In this document: one piece after another, positions 50,907 to 60,776 of the stretch
How the letters are laid out: each line of letters opens with the position of its first letter
Position numbering within the stretch: position 1 is the first letter of the stretch
Assembly (NCBI RefSeq): GCF_001975825.1
Contig: NZ_MTKN01000021.1
Span: forward strand, 71,095-135,094
DNA from: [Flexibacter] sp. ATCC 35208
GTDB taxonomy: Bacteria; Bacteroidota; Bacteroidia; Chitinophagales; Chitinophagaceae
Direction of reading: 5' to 3'
DNA length: 64,000 bases
The notes under the pieces: generated by a model
The model's database searches: none
What the model was told of the DNA's origin: nothing
Seen by the model: only the letters and a program-made list of their open reading frames with translations
Translations under genes and position numbers: made by a program

Positions 50907-51376
50907 GATGTGCCTGATTTTGATTTTGGTTGTTAAATTATATGAATTACAAGCTACTTATTATGAGATGTGTGTTAAGTGTTGGTTACATTTCCAGTTT
51001 GTATTTTACAGCATCCTGATACAATTCCGGTACATACTTATAGGCAGTATTATAAGGCACTTTAAAAGGTTGTTTGCCTTGTATTCTAATTTCACAACAA
51101 TCCCCATTCTTAAACTCAATCTTTCTTTAGTGCAAACAGAGAATCTATTTCGTATTGCCCAATTTCTGCATTACTTATCTCTTCTTCCTCTTCTTTTGTT
51201 GTATCTGTTATCGTTCTTGTTGTGTCGTTGGTTGTTTTGGCTGTTTAGGATACTGATGGCACGAGAAAGATACAGGTATAAAGAGAAATACGAACCATTT
51301 TATACCCACAATATACAACTTCTATCATTTTGCTTTTTCGCTGATTATCATCTACCTTCCCCGCTATTCGATAATT
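50907..51376. other. 470-bp divergent intergenic region
   Basis: It holds the promoters of the Oar-like gene (minus) and the HTH regulator (plus). A long hydrophobic frame crosses it on the plus strand but overlaps the regulator start and has odd composition, so I do not call it. No strong palindrome or consensus -7 box was seen. Confidence 0.5.
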
Positions 51377-53023
51377 ATGCCATCGGGAGTCGCCAATCAT
51401 TTCATTCCTATACTATTACTGTTCGCTACGTTGGGGGTACGCGCACAATCTAAAATACACTATCTGAACAATGAACCGGTACTGGAAATCAGCACTGATT
51501 CTGCTCAGGTTATAGTGGGGAACCCCTATCCCAACAAAGAAAAATACCGGTTCTCGCTTTCCGAGCCCCTAAACTATACATTATATATAGACGGGAAGGT
51601 GTACAAAGCAGGCCCGGCCATTCCCTCGCGCCAGCGGGAAAGAGGGGAAATACATCTTACTTTCAATGGCAATGCGACCACTACCCTGTACCTACAACCA
51701 GATTTAGCCGAAATACAGCGCTATGGATATAAGGTCCATCCCATGATCCGGCTTGAAAAAGAGATCGCCGCCGCCAGCCGGGATCACCTAATGCATAATT
51801 CCTGGATCGTCACCATTTCCCTGTTGGCCTGTTTTGCAGCTTATAATTTATATATCTGGTTCCAACTGCACGACCGTGTTAATATCTGGTACCTGCTGGT
51901 ACAGCTGGGGGCCATGATATTTGTTACCTCCTTTAAGCATTTCACCACCCAGTTACTTCCCCTCTCCTACTATCAGCTCAGGGCCATGCCGGATGGTACG
52001 GTGTATATGTACGATCTGAACTCGTTCTTTTTACATGTTGGTTGTACCATCATCTTTACAGGGCTCATTCAGTTAACCCGCTCCTACCTGCGAACCAAAG
52101 AGTTGTTGCCATCATACGACAGGATGCTTCGTTATCTGCTGATCGGGTATATAATTTTTGAGGTAGTTCCGTGTATCATCACGATTTCAGGCTGGTTTTA
52201 CATGGACAATTATACTCTGGTATATGATGACATCTTCATCTGTGTACTTTCTTTAAGTCTATTGATTACCAGCGTAGTAGCTCACAAGAAACACATACGG
52301 GGGGCCAGTGTGTTCATGCTGGCGAATATGCTGCCGATTATATTTGCCACCGGACTGGCCGTGTTTTTCATTATTAATTCTACTCCTGATTATAGTAACA
52401 ATAGCACTCTGCTGCCGGAGATCGCCATCATTTCCCAGATCATTACCTTCACCATGGTACTGGTGAGCCGGATCAAGAGCATCCATGAGGAACTGGATGC
52501 AAAAGGATATGAAATAGCGAAACTGGAAATGGACATTGCCCAAAGTAAACACCATCAATGGCTCATAGAAAAGGAAAATGAGCAGATCTCCCTGGCCATG
52601 CAGGCAGAAAAAGACAGAAACGATCTATTGCAGCAAAAGCTGGATACCAACAACCGGGAGCTGGTGAGTAATAGTCTCTACATCTATCAGAAAAATAAAC
52701 TGCTGGATGACCTGAAGAAACAGATCCACGACATTGACGAATTATACCCGGGCATAAAATCAATCAAATCTTCATTGAGAGAACATAAATTTCTGGATGC
52801 CGAATGGGATAAATTCAGGTTACATTTTGAACAGGTACATCCTGGTTTTTTCGAAAAACTGAAGTCCAAACATCCAAATCTCACCAATAATGAATTGAGA
52901 TTATATGCTTATTTCCACATCAATTTGTCAACAAAAGAGATTGCTGCCCTCCTTAATATTGAGGCAGCGAGTGTGCGGCAGGCAAAGGCAAGATTGAATA
53001 AAAAATTGAAAACCAACGAATAA
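51377..53023 (+). CDS. 7TM-DISM-like membrane sensor with C-terminal HTH
   Basis: The 548-residue protein has a signal peptide (IPILLLFATLGVRAQ), an extracytoplasmic beta domain of about 120 residues, seven hydrophobic helices (from WIVTISLLACFAAYNLYIWF to IAIISQIITFTMVLVSRI) and a long coiled coil (HHQWLIEKENEQISLAMQ). A LuxR-like helix-turn-helix closes it (NNELRLYAYFHINLSTKEIA, ASVRQAKARLNKKL). It is thus a one-component transcription factor tethered to the membrane, or it is processed. It is divergent from the Oar-like receptor gene. Confidence 0.82.
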   Translation: MPSGVANHFIPILLLFATLGVRAQSKIHYLNNEPVLEISTDSAQVIVGNPYPNKEKYRFSLSEPLNYTLYIDGKVYKAGPAIPSRQRERGEIHLTFNGNATTTLYLQPDLAEIQRYGYKVHPMIRLEKEIAAASRDHLMHNSWIVTISLLACFAAYNLYIWFQLHDRVNIWYLLVQLGAMIFVTSFKHFTTQLLPLSYYQLRAMPDGTVYMYDLNSFFLHVGCTIIFTGLIQLTRSYLRTKELLPSYDRMLRYLLIGYIIFEVVPCIITISGWFYMDNYTLVYDDIFICVLSLSLLITSVVAHKKHIRGASVFMLANMLPIIFATGLAVFFIINSTPDYSNNSTLLPEIAIISQIITFTMVLVSRIKSIHEELDAKGYEIAKLEMDIAQSKHHQWLIEKENEQISLAMQAEKDRNDLLQQKLDTNNRELVSNSLYIYQKNKLLDDLKKQIHDIDELYPGIKSIKSSLREHKFLDAEWDKFRLHFEQVHPGFFEKLKSKHPNLTNNELRLYAYFHINLSTKEIAALLNIEAASVRQAKARLNKKLKTNE

Positions 53024-53302
53024 AACATACTACACAACTACAAATCAATACCTTGTATACACTTTGTAGACGCTCATTTTATACAGATTTGAGTGTTTTA
53101 TCCTTTCTTTACTTCGCAATAGCATATCAGCATAACGGCCTATTAGTCCTGTAGTGAAATTAATCCCCTTTCTTCACTGCGAAGAAAGAATTGTTCGTAA
53201 GCGCATTCATATTTGTAGCCCCAACAATACTTCGGGATAAGCCCTCTTTTAAATTTCTATCAAAGCGTGATGAATTAGATAACGCTATTAGCCCCATCCC
53301 AA
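53024..53302. other. Non-coding gap after the membrane HTH gene
   Basis: No gene is supported. A hairpin with arms CTTTCTTC and GAAGAAAG lies at about 53168-53188 and may terminate the regulator gene. The rest is unremarkable. Confidence 0.45.
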
Positions 53303-53349
53303 CCCCTGTTGACTGGCTGGAAAAGGAATCTTTTCTGGTCAGTCAGGGG
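53303..53349 (-). terminator. Imperfect terminator hairpin after the monooxygenase gene
   Basis: CCCCTG-TT-GACTGGCTGGAAAA pairs with TTTTCTGGTC-AGT-CAGGGG with small bulges, directly after the stop on the minus strand. Confidence 0.55.
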
Positions 53350-53361
53350 ATTGATCACTGA

Positions 53362-54648
53362 TCACAATGTAATCTTTTCATCCCCCAACTCATATGGCAC
53401 ATAGATCATCATAAGGGTAAACATTTCCTCATTGGCCCGCATATCTCCACTTGACATCACCAGCTTTGGCGGATTATTTGGGTTCACTGGGTTGCCCGTC
53501 GTATTATCATAAATTCCAATCATATGAATGACAGAACCTGCAGGTATTTTCACCAGGTGCTGCATACGATACAATTCCTGCCAGCGGAAATCCCAGGCAG
53601 GGATATGTACCAATGGGATGGTATCACGATCCGGCGTCACGGCGTAAGCCACAAACTCCTTACCCAACAAATGCATATGCGGCCATACATACATAACAGA
53701 CTGCGTCTCCTGTGTTTTTACCTTCAGTGTATAAGTGCTAACCTGGTTCGGAAAGATTACAAACCTGGGTTGAATATCTCTTTCGGCTATACCTCCGGAT
53801 CCAAGGCTGATGATCTGCACCTTTCGCTGTATAGGTCCTTTCTTATAAAATAACTTTACCCCTACTGTAGATACTTCGTCTGCTGCTACTGCGGCATAAT
53901 GTACAGTTAATAATACGACACCGCGCTTAGGCAGTACCCATCCGAACTGCTTAGGGTAAAATTCTTCGGTCGTGCCGGGTATCCATCCGGAATAGTACAC
54001 CATATTTTGCTTTAATGGTCCGAACCTTTTTACTTCCAGGCCAGCGGTATCAATATCTGCTTCTACAAAGGAAGGAGCAATGGAGATGTCTTTGCCGGCA
54101 TCTGCCACGGCATAAAACCCATAATTGATATGGTGAATGACTTTCTTGTTATCTGTGTATAATTCGAGTCGCTCAATATTAGCAGCATCTTTCAGTTCAA
54201 AAGGCACTTTGAATATAACAAACCGCTCCTGGTTATCGCCTTTTACGATATAGGGTTTATCTGCTTTCAGAATGAGATCAGGAGCTGTGGTATTCACATC
54301 TACAACATTTGCCGGCGCCACCGTTTTCCCTTTTGGCGCATTTTTACTTATCCAGTTCAGAATAGCATTCTTTTCGTCGGGGGTCAGGATACGGTTATTG
54401 GCATAATCCCGATAGTGCACATCTGCTTTGAATGGGGGCATGTAACCGGTATTGATCACTTCTTTGATAAACGAAATTCTTCTTTTTACCTCATCATAAG
54501 TGGCTAATGAAAATGGTGCTGATCCACCTGTATGGTGACAACCCACACACCTTGTTGCAAAAACAGGTTGTACATCTGTATATGTCTGTGCAAGCAACAG
54601 GCGTGCAGGCAATAATATCACCATCAATAAAATTAGTGCTCTCATCAT
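53362..54648 (-). CDS. Copper type II monooxygenase-like protein with cytochrome c domain
   Basis: The 428-residue exported protein (signal MILLPARLLLAQ) starts with a c-type haem domain: FATRCVGCHHTGGSAPF (CxxCH) and a Met region GYMPPF. The C-terminal 300 residues match the PHM/DBH copper fold. I see the ligand sets: HHINYGF (His pair about 169-170), LLTVHYA (His about 252), PHMHLLG (HxH about 325) and NEEMFTLMM (Met about 407). All five His and the Met are present, so hydroxylation of a C-H bond is expected; the substrate is unknown. The start overlaps the redoxin stop by one base. Confidence 0.8.
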   Translation of the reverse strand: MMRALILLMVILLPARLLLAQTYTDVQPVFATRCVGCHHTGGSAPFSLATYDEVKRRISFIKEVINTGYMPPFKADVHYRDYANNRILTPDEKNAILNWISKNAPKGKTVAPANVVDVNTTAPDLILKADKPYIVKGDNQERFVIFKVPFELKDAANIERLELYTDNKKVIHHINYGFYAVADAGKDISIAPSFVEADIDTAGLEVKRFGPLKQNMVYYSGWIPGTTEEFYPKQFGWVLPKRGVVLLTVHYAAVAADEVSTVGVKLFYKKGPIQRKVQIISLGSGGIAERDIQPRFVIFPNQVSTYTLKVKTQETQSVMYVWPHMHLLGKEFVAYAVTPDRDTIPLVHIPAWDFRWQELYRMQHLVKIPAGSVIHMIGIYDNTTGNPVNPNNPPKLVMSSGDMRANEEMFTLMMIYVPYELGDEKITL

Positions 54649-55166
54649 TAATCATTAATAAAACATCCCACTGGTTTGGTAACCGTTGGATATATAGTTT
54701 TCCCGGCAATAGTATTTGTAATTGCATCTTCAAGGTAATGTTCTGTTGCAGTGCCGGTTTTTGTTTGTCCCAAACCAGTTGCCCAGTTGTCAATTGCTCC
54801 CTGATACAACACTTTCCCCTTTTTATTCAGGAGACATACTTCCGGTGTTACAGATGCATGCAGCTGCTTACCCAATTTGTTCTTTCTATCAGTTAACAAT
54901 GGGAAAAAGACCTTATATTTCTTTTGAAATGCAGTGTAATCCTTTTGGGTATACCAATGCCCTGGAAAGACGCCGACCACAGTAACTGTGTTGGCATATT
55001 TCCGGCTCAGTTCATTCAATGGTTTAGTATAATTCCTGCACAACGGGCATTCTGGCGATAGCCATACAATGGCCACCATAGGTGTATGTACCTGCTTTAG
55101 AAATTGCTGTACATTTTGCGCTACTGCAAAATTACAGATCAATAAAAGTAAAACTGACACCCTCAT
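54648..55166 (-). CDS. Exported redoxin (AhpC/TSA-like thiol protein)
   Basis: The 172-residue protein has a signal peptide (LLLLICNFAVAQ) and a thioredoxin fold with WLSPECPLCRNYTKPLNEL (CPLC active site), VVGVFPGHWYT and HASVTPEVCLL (cis-Pro). It works in the periplasm, as reductant or in copper-site assembly of its partner. In other bacteria redoxin and monooxygenase domains are found fused; here they are separate genes coupled by a 1-bp overlap (TAATG). Confidence 0.85.
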   Translation of the reverse strand: MRVSVLLLLICNFAVAQNVQQFLKQVHTPMVAIVWLSPECPLCRNYTKPLNELSRKYANTVTVVGVFPGHWYTQKDYTAFQKKYKVFFPLLTDRKNKLGKQLHASVTPEVCLLNKKGKVLYQGAIDNWATGLGQTKTGTATEHYLEDAITNTIAGKTIYPTVTKPVGCFIND

Positions 55167-55187
55167 ACATCACTTAATTTAAAAAAA

Positions 55188-55215
55188 ACCGGTGGCTATG
55201 AATGTAGCCACCGGT
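55188..55215 (-). terminator. Terminator after the sigma-controlled susD gene
   Basis: ACCGGTGGCTA (55188-55198) and TAGCCACCGGT (55205-55215) pair perfectly around a 6-nt loop, followed on the minus strand by T7. It separates the SusCD unit from the redoxin gene. Confidence 0.92.
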
Positions 55216-55222
55216 AGAATTA

Positions 55223-56914
55223 TTAATTAGCAGTATCCCACCATACCCGACCGGTAATGTCATCTGGTGTACTGAAACCAGCATCTTTCGTCATCTCTTC
55301 GATCGCATTTAATCTGTTGGTATAGTTCAGATCAGAAATTGAAGGATAACTAACGATAAAGCGTCTTGGCATTGTCTTCGTATCACCATCTACTACTACA
55401 GTCTCTCTCTTAAGTATACTGCTTGTCATAGAAGGATAACCCGTACGTTTGATGGTTGCCCATGCTTCGTTCTGATTTTTGAAACAGTTTAGATACTCCT
55501 GAATGCAGATTTGTTCCAATGCATTGGCAGCATCATATGCCACGCCAGTTTGAGAAAGGTACGTTGCAATCTCAGTAGCCCCCAGGGCAGTATAGTCACT
55601 CAGGGACGCATTACTACCCATTTCATCATACGCCTTGATAGAAGCTTCTATACCGGCAGTATACAGACCTGAAGCATCTTCACTGGTGATCCCTCTTACC
55701 GCCAGCTCTGCGCGCATAAAGCAAACATCAGCATAAGTAATAACAGGGAATGTAATATGCGCCTTGGTTTCAGGATTGTAAAATAATCTATCCTGGATAT
55801 TAGACACCCATCTATCTGCGGTGGTTACGCCTTTATAACTATAAGAAATGTCTGAAAAATAATAGCTGTTAGAAGATACTGAAGACGCAGCTGGATTCGC
55901 AAACTGCCCTCTATACAACTGTCCATCCCATGTCAATGTAGCAGGCAGTTTACCCTGGGCCTTTGCAGAATCAAATTTATCTTTTGTAAAATCAGATTTC
56001 TGAAAGAAAATTCTGGTACGAGGATCTGATGTAGCAGACATATAATCAATCAGGTTTTTAGAACCAGATACATCTCCATTACTTTGAGGATTATAGTTGC
56101 CACCAGATGCGAAGTTCACACCGCCTACAAACTGCCAGTTCTCTTCATTAGAGCTGATTAATCCACCATCATCTGACAGTATATCGGCTACCAGGGTCTT
56201 CATTTCATCAGCATCCCTGTTTATAAGACGCATTGCTAATCTTAAGCGCAAACTGTTTGCCGCTCTGATCCATTTCTTTTCATCGCCACCATATACTACA
56301 TCAGCTGTACTCAGATTTACCTGCTCAACAGAAGGAGTGGATTTTAATACCTGCACAACACTATCCAGTTTCACCTGCAGGTTGGAAAACAATTCCTCCT
56401 GTGTATCATAAGCAGGTGTGAGCAACCCGGTATACCTTGCCTGGAATGCCTGAGAGTATGCAATGCTACCCTGTACATCAGATACATAAGCCGCATAATA
56501 AGCCAGCGGAATGTATGATATAGCATACAGATAAGTATACTTCTCACGCTGCTCACCTGTCATTTTTTCGATCAGTTTTTGTACATCCACCAGCTGATTT
56601 CCTACATTATTATAAAAATTGCTATACCGCTGATTCAGGTTACCAGAACCATCATACACTGTGGAAGAGGCCCCATTTAATGTTACAAAGGACTGTGTCC
56701 AGTAGTACATTGCTCTGTTATGATCGTAATAATACTCGAAACTACTACTATTAATGGCTAATAAAGCAGAAGTAAATTCTGTCTCTGGATTTATACTTAA
56801 CAGATCATCCGGATCAGTATTCATTTCTGCAAACTTTTCGCGGCTGCATCCGATAAACAAAGCCGGTACAAACAGCAACAAGATTATATATTTTAATTTA
56901 TTCGTAATGTTCAT
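55223..56914 (-). CDS. SusD-like lipoprotein (SusD_2-type)
   Basis: ATG 56914 gives MNITNKLKYIILLLFVPALF and the lipobox IGC; a TTG start 9 bp earlier is less likely. The 563-residue product has SusD-like helical repeats (DVCFMRAELAVRGIT, ALEQICIQEYLNCFKNQNEAW). It belongs to the SusD_2-like branch often paired with STN-containing SusC proteins. Binding target unknown: no hydrolase genes lie in the cluster, so the substrate may be a peptide or an unprocessed glycan. Confidence 0.9.
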   Translation of the reverse strand: MNITNKLKYIILLLFVPALFIGCSREKFAEMNTDPDDLLSINPETEFTSALLAINSSSFEYYYDHNRAMYYWTQSFVTLNGASSTVYDGSGNLNQRYSNFYNNVGNQLVDVQKLIEKMTGEQREKYTYLYAISYIPLAYYAAYVSDVQGSIAYSQAFQARYTGLLTPAYDTQEELFSNLQVKLDSVVQVLKSTPSVEQVNLSTADVVYGGDEKKWIRAANSLRLRLAMRLINRDADEMKTLVADILSDDGGLISSNEENWQFVGGVNFASGGNYNPQSNGDVSGSKNLIDYMSATSDPRTRIFFQKSDFTKDKFDSAKAQGKLPATLTWDGQLYRGQFANPAASSVSSNSYYFSDISYSYKGVTTADRWVSNIQDRLFYNPETKAHITFPVITYADVCFMRAELAVRGITSEDASGLYTAGIEASIKAYDEMGSNASLSDYTALGATEIATYLSQTGVAYDAANALEQICIQEYLNCFKNQNEAWATIKRTGYPSMTSSILKRETVVVDGDTKTMPRRFIVSYPSISDLNYTNRLNAIEEMTKDAGFSTPDDITGRVWWDTAN

Positions 56915-56937
56915 CTTTAACAAGTTTACTTTTAAAA

Positions 56938-59900
56938 TTAGAAGCTACCCCAGATCTGAAAACCTATATTGCGGATATAAGGCATAGCAGATACCTCCTG
57001 GAATGCATCAGATCCGCTGCTGTTCAGGTTGTCCGGATTGATATGGTCTTTGGCACTGTTATACAGATACATCAGGTTGTTGCCAATAATGGAAAGACGC
57101 ATTCCATTCATTTTAAACTTACTGGCTACCTTAGCCGGCATATCGTAAGTAAGACTTACCTGCTGCAGAGATACCCAGGAAGAAGTAAACATTGAAGATT
57201 CACGGATACCATTTCCCCAGCTATGAGTGTTCTGATAATAGGCGAAAGCACTTGTTGGATTGATCCATCCATTGGCATATACATCCTTCATCGTCATTCC
57301 GGAGATGTCATGTGAGTTACCATCCAGACCGGTGATCACAGTACCATCTTTGTACACACCATCGATGATCATACCATTCTCCTGATCCACACCTGACGAG
57401 TTGGTATATTTTAAACCACCCAGTTTAGCGTTTCTGTTGGGAATAGTGCTCTTCATACTACCGAGCCAGCTACCCAGATCATGTGTAAAGGAATACACCT
57501 TACCACCGAACTTGCTGTCAAGTACAAAACCTAACTGCCAGTTTTTGTAGTTAAAATTATTGCGCCAGTTACCCAGGAAATCAGGGGTGATATTACCTAC
57601 TGCCGGGCTTTTGGAGGTGCCATCAGCATAGTTTTGTGCTCTTACATAATAAGAAGAACTCTTCGCACCGGAAGTAGTAATTACATGTTTTCCATTGTTT
57701 TCACTATGTTTTCCATCAGGGCTGTTGTATAGTGCATATCCATAGTTAGCGATGATAGTACCATAGTCGCCACCTTTTTTAGCTATCACAGAGAATCCAT
57801 CTCCGCTACCCAGTGTTACATAGTCTAATCCATATGGCAAGGTCAATACTTTATTTCTGTTGCGGGTATAGTTAAAGTAGGTATCCCATGAGAAGTTCTT
57901 TGTCTTAACAGGTGTAGCATTAATTCGTATTTCCCATCCACGGTTACGTACCTTTCCACCATTGATCAGGGTAGCGTTTACACCTGATTCAACAGGGGCA
58001 GAGAAACTGATGATCTGTGCTTTGCTGTCCTGATTGTAAAAAGTAATATCTGCGCCCAATCTGTTTTTGAAAAGTTTCAGTTCAAGGCCTGTTTCAAACT
58101 TGTTAGAGCGGGTAGGTAATAATGTCTGGTTAGGCAATGTATTGGAAGAATAACTATAGTTAGCCACGTTATCACCTACTGCATTTACATAGGGTGTATT
58201 AGCAGAATAAGCACCGGTATTCGCTTTATAGTTAGATGTACCTCCACCTACGCTTGCATAAGACACACGAAACTTTCCATAATCGAATGCGGCAGGCAGT
58301 TTGAACATATCTGTGAAGATCCAGGAGACATCAGCACCTGGATAGAAGTAGGAATAGTTACCATGGCCATCATTGTAAACCAGTGTCGAATTCCAGTCAT
58401 TCCTGCCGTAGAGGTTTAAGTAAAGATATTGTTTATAGCCGAGTGTAGCCTGTGCAAATGCGGAGCTGGTCTGATATTGGTTAGGTGCACCTTCCGTTAC
58501 AGTTGGTGTGCCTGAAGAGTTGGAAAGACGATAGATATCAGGAAGGATATAACCATTCATTTCAGCATACATATATTTCTGAGTACCTCTATCTATTTCA
58601 CCACCAGCCTGTGCGATCAGACTCAGGGAGGATGTCAGGTCATTGGTATAAGTCAGATTAGACATATAACGCTCTACTCTCTTGTTAGTACTGCTGGTAG
58701 AATATCCTGGATTGCCGAAGCCTTCATCTTTACCTCTTACTTTATTATCATATTCAGTACCAATGTAGTTCACATTTGCAAGGGCCTCCCATCTGAGATG
58801 GCTGGCTAAATCTGCTTTCAGATTCAGGCTTCCCCTGAAGTTATTTTCTACCTGCGTCATTCTGTTCTGATAGATAGGATACCATACATACCATGTCAAT
58901 CCACTCACGTCATTGTTATTTACACCACCGTTTGTTTTATCAATGTAGTTATTCATCCAGTATTTGGTATCGTAGTTACGTGTACCACCATACACAAAGT
59001 TCTTCATAGTACCATAGGTGCTACCAGTATTAGCAGGGTTCAGGGCAGTGCTCTGTACATAAGTCATGTTTGCATCTACTGTCAGTACATTGGCAATCTT
59101 AGTAGTACCCCGGAAGGTGAGGTTATTTCTTTTCAAATCATTGTTGGGTGTCACACCTTCTGAATAGAGATTAGAATAAGACACTCTATAGGTACCGAGT
59201 TCACTACCATTGGATAATCCTACGTTAAAGTTTCTAGTGATACCGGTGCGAAATGCATCCAGGATATTATGAGGACGTGGATTATTTTTAATTGTTTTAC
59301 CGGTGATATCAATTACAGTCTGGCCTGTCATTTCAGGACCAAAATTGTAACCATAAGTATTAGGATTCACATTCAGGTTGCCATCAGCGTCAGTAACAAA
59401 GTCACTCAGACCATACCCTGACCCGAATTTATCCTGGAAATCCACTGTTTTATAAGGCGTGCTCGCATAGATATCAGCACTCACATTCACACCCAGACCT
59501 TTTTGCTTAAATCCTTTTTTTGTTTTGATGAGAATCACGCCATTGGAAGCACGGCTACCATACAGTGCGGTTACAGCGCCACCTTTCAATACAGTGATAG
59601 ATTCAATATCATCCGGGTTGATGTCTTTCAGCATGTTACCCATATCCTGATCACTGCCTTTGTTAGGCATAATTACATCCTGGTCCATGATGATGTCATC
59701 CACTACTACCAGTGGCTGGTTGCCATAAGGGTCAAGCGAAGCGCTCCCTCTGATCAGGAAACGTGTGGTACCCTGAGGTCCCCCGGTACCTGATTGTACC
59801 TGCAACCCGGGCACCATACCCTGCAGTGCTGCGATCGGGTTGATTGGAGTTGCTTTCTGCACATCCAAACCAGATACGGTTACCGCACTATAACCCAGTT

Positions 59901-60567
59901 CTCCTTTGTTACGGTCACCAAACCCGGTTACAACTACTTCATTCAGGGCACCTGTTTTGGACACCAGCACTATCTTGAGCGGTTCGCCTGAATTTGCAAC
60001 CACCTCCTTCTGCTCCATACCAACAAAAGAAAATACGAGGGTAGCTCCAGCCGGGGCATCCAGCTCAAAGCTACCATCAGGTTTGGTTGAAGTTCCTTTT
60101 TGTGCACCTTTTACACGCACAGATACGCCTGGTAACGGCGTACCTTTTTCATCCTTTACGATACCTGTGATGACCTGCCGGAATAGTATCACGGGATCAA
60201 TTATTTTTTTAGGACTTAATACAATTGTATTGTCCTCAATTTTGTAAGTAATCGGCTGATCTTTCAAACAGACATACATTGCCTCATCAATTGAGGCATC
60301 CTTCAAGGAGACATTCACAAGATGTGCGTTTTCAATTAAACGGGCATCGTACCAGAAGAGGTACCCTGTTTGCTCTTTAATAGTGTTCAACACATGTGTT
60401 AATGATACATTCCTGCCGGAGAAAGTGACCTTCTGAGAAAACCCTTTTGCATGAATCTGCAGGCAGCTGGCCAATATCAGATAAATAGCAAGGCGCATAA
60501 TTTTTAAGATTTCGGAAGACATAAAACGGCTGCCAGGCCAGGCTTTGCCGTGCATGGATAAATTCAT
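56938..60567 (-). CDS. STN-domain SusC-like TonB transducer
   Basis: The 1209-residue protein begins MNLSMHGKAWPGSRF, a typical start of these receptors, with a hydrophobic signal (LAIYLILASCLQIHAKG). An STN domain comes first (VTFSGRNVSLTHVLNTIKEQ, VSLKDASIDEAMYVCLK), then a CarboxypepD-like domain (GIVKDEKGTPLPGVSV), the plug (IRGSASLDPYGNQPLVVVDD, LKGGAVTALYGSRASNG) and the barrel. The STN domain signals ligand binding through TonB to the FecR anti-sigma factor encoded next. It forms an import pair with the following SusD, 23 bp away. Confidence 0.93.
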   Translation of the reverse strand: MNLSMHGKAWPGSRFMSSEILKIMRLAIYLILASCLQIHAKGFSQKVTFSGRNVSLTHVLNTIKEQTGYLFWYDARLIENAHLVNVSLKDASIDEAMYVCLKDQPITYKIEDNTIVLSPKKIIDPVILFRQVITGIVKDEKGTPLPGVSVRVKGAQKGTSTKPDGSFELDAPAGATLVFSFVGMEQKEVVANSGEPLKIVLVSKTGALNEVVVTGFGDRNKGELGYSAVTVSGLDVQKATPINPIAALQGMVPGLQVQSGTGGPQGTTRFLIRGSASLDPYGNQPLVVVDDIIMDQDVIMPNKGSDQDMGNMLKDINPDDIESITVLKGGAVTALYGSRASNGVILIKTKKGFKQKGLGVNVSADIYASTPYKTVDFQDKFGSGYGLSDFVTDADGNLNVNPNTYGYNFGPEMTGQTVIDITGKTIKNNPRPHNILDAFRTGITRNFNVGLSNGSELGTYRVSYSNLYSEGVTPNNDLKRNNLTFRGTTKIANVLTVDANMTYVQSTALNPANTGSTYGTMKNFVYGGTRNYDTKYWMNNYIDKTNGGVNNNDVSGLTWYVWYPIYQNRMTQVENNFRGSLNLKADLASHLRWEALANVNYIGTEYDNKVRGKDEGFGNPGYSTSSTNKRVERYMSNLTYTNDLTSSLSLIAQAGGEIDRGTQKYMYAEMNGYILPDIYRLSNSSGTPTVTEGAPNQYQTSSAFAQATLGYKQYLYLNLYGRNDWNSTLVYNDGHGNYSYFYPGADVSWIFTDMFKLPAAFDYGKFRVSYASVGGGTSNYKANTGAYSANTPYVNAVGDNVANYSYSSNTLPNQTLLPTRSNKFETGLELKLFKNRLGADITFYNQDSKAQIISFSAPVESGVNATLINGGKVRNRGWEIRINATPVKTKNFSWDTYFNYTRNRNKVLTLPYGLDYVTLGSGDGFSVIAKKGGDYGTIIANYGYALYNSPDGKHSENNGKHVITTSGAKSSSYYVRAQNYADGTSKSPAVGNITPDFLGNWRNNFNYKNWQLGFVLDSKFGGKVYSFTHDLGSWLGSMKSTIPNRNAKLGGLKYTNSSGVDQENGMIIDGVYKDGTVITGLDGNSHDISGMTMKDVYANGWINPTSAFAYYQNTHSWGNGIRESSMFTSSWVSLQQVSLTYDMPAKVASKFKMNGMRLSIIGNNLMYLYNSAKDHINPDNLNSSGSDAFQEVSAMPYIRNIGFQIWGSF

Positions 60568-60776
60568 ACCTTGAGTCGGTTTTGGTTAAGAAAAATGACG
60601 ATACATTAAGGCTATATGCATATAGCCAAACCAGAACTACCAGCCGGGGTTGTTGTAGCAATCCCGGCTTACTAAGTAGTAAGCTTACAACAGTTTAGAT
60701 AATAAGTTAATTTTTCATTTGATTACTGCTCATAATGATGTTAGTTTTTGGTTTGATATTTAATAGATATAGACCG

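Noticed and set aside
50905..51453. 182-residue hydrophobic plus-strand frame before the membrane HTH gene
   Set aside because: It overlaps the real signal peptide region of the next gene in another frame and has low-complexity Leu/Phe composition of A+T-rich non-coding DNA.
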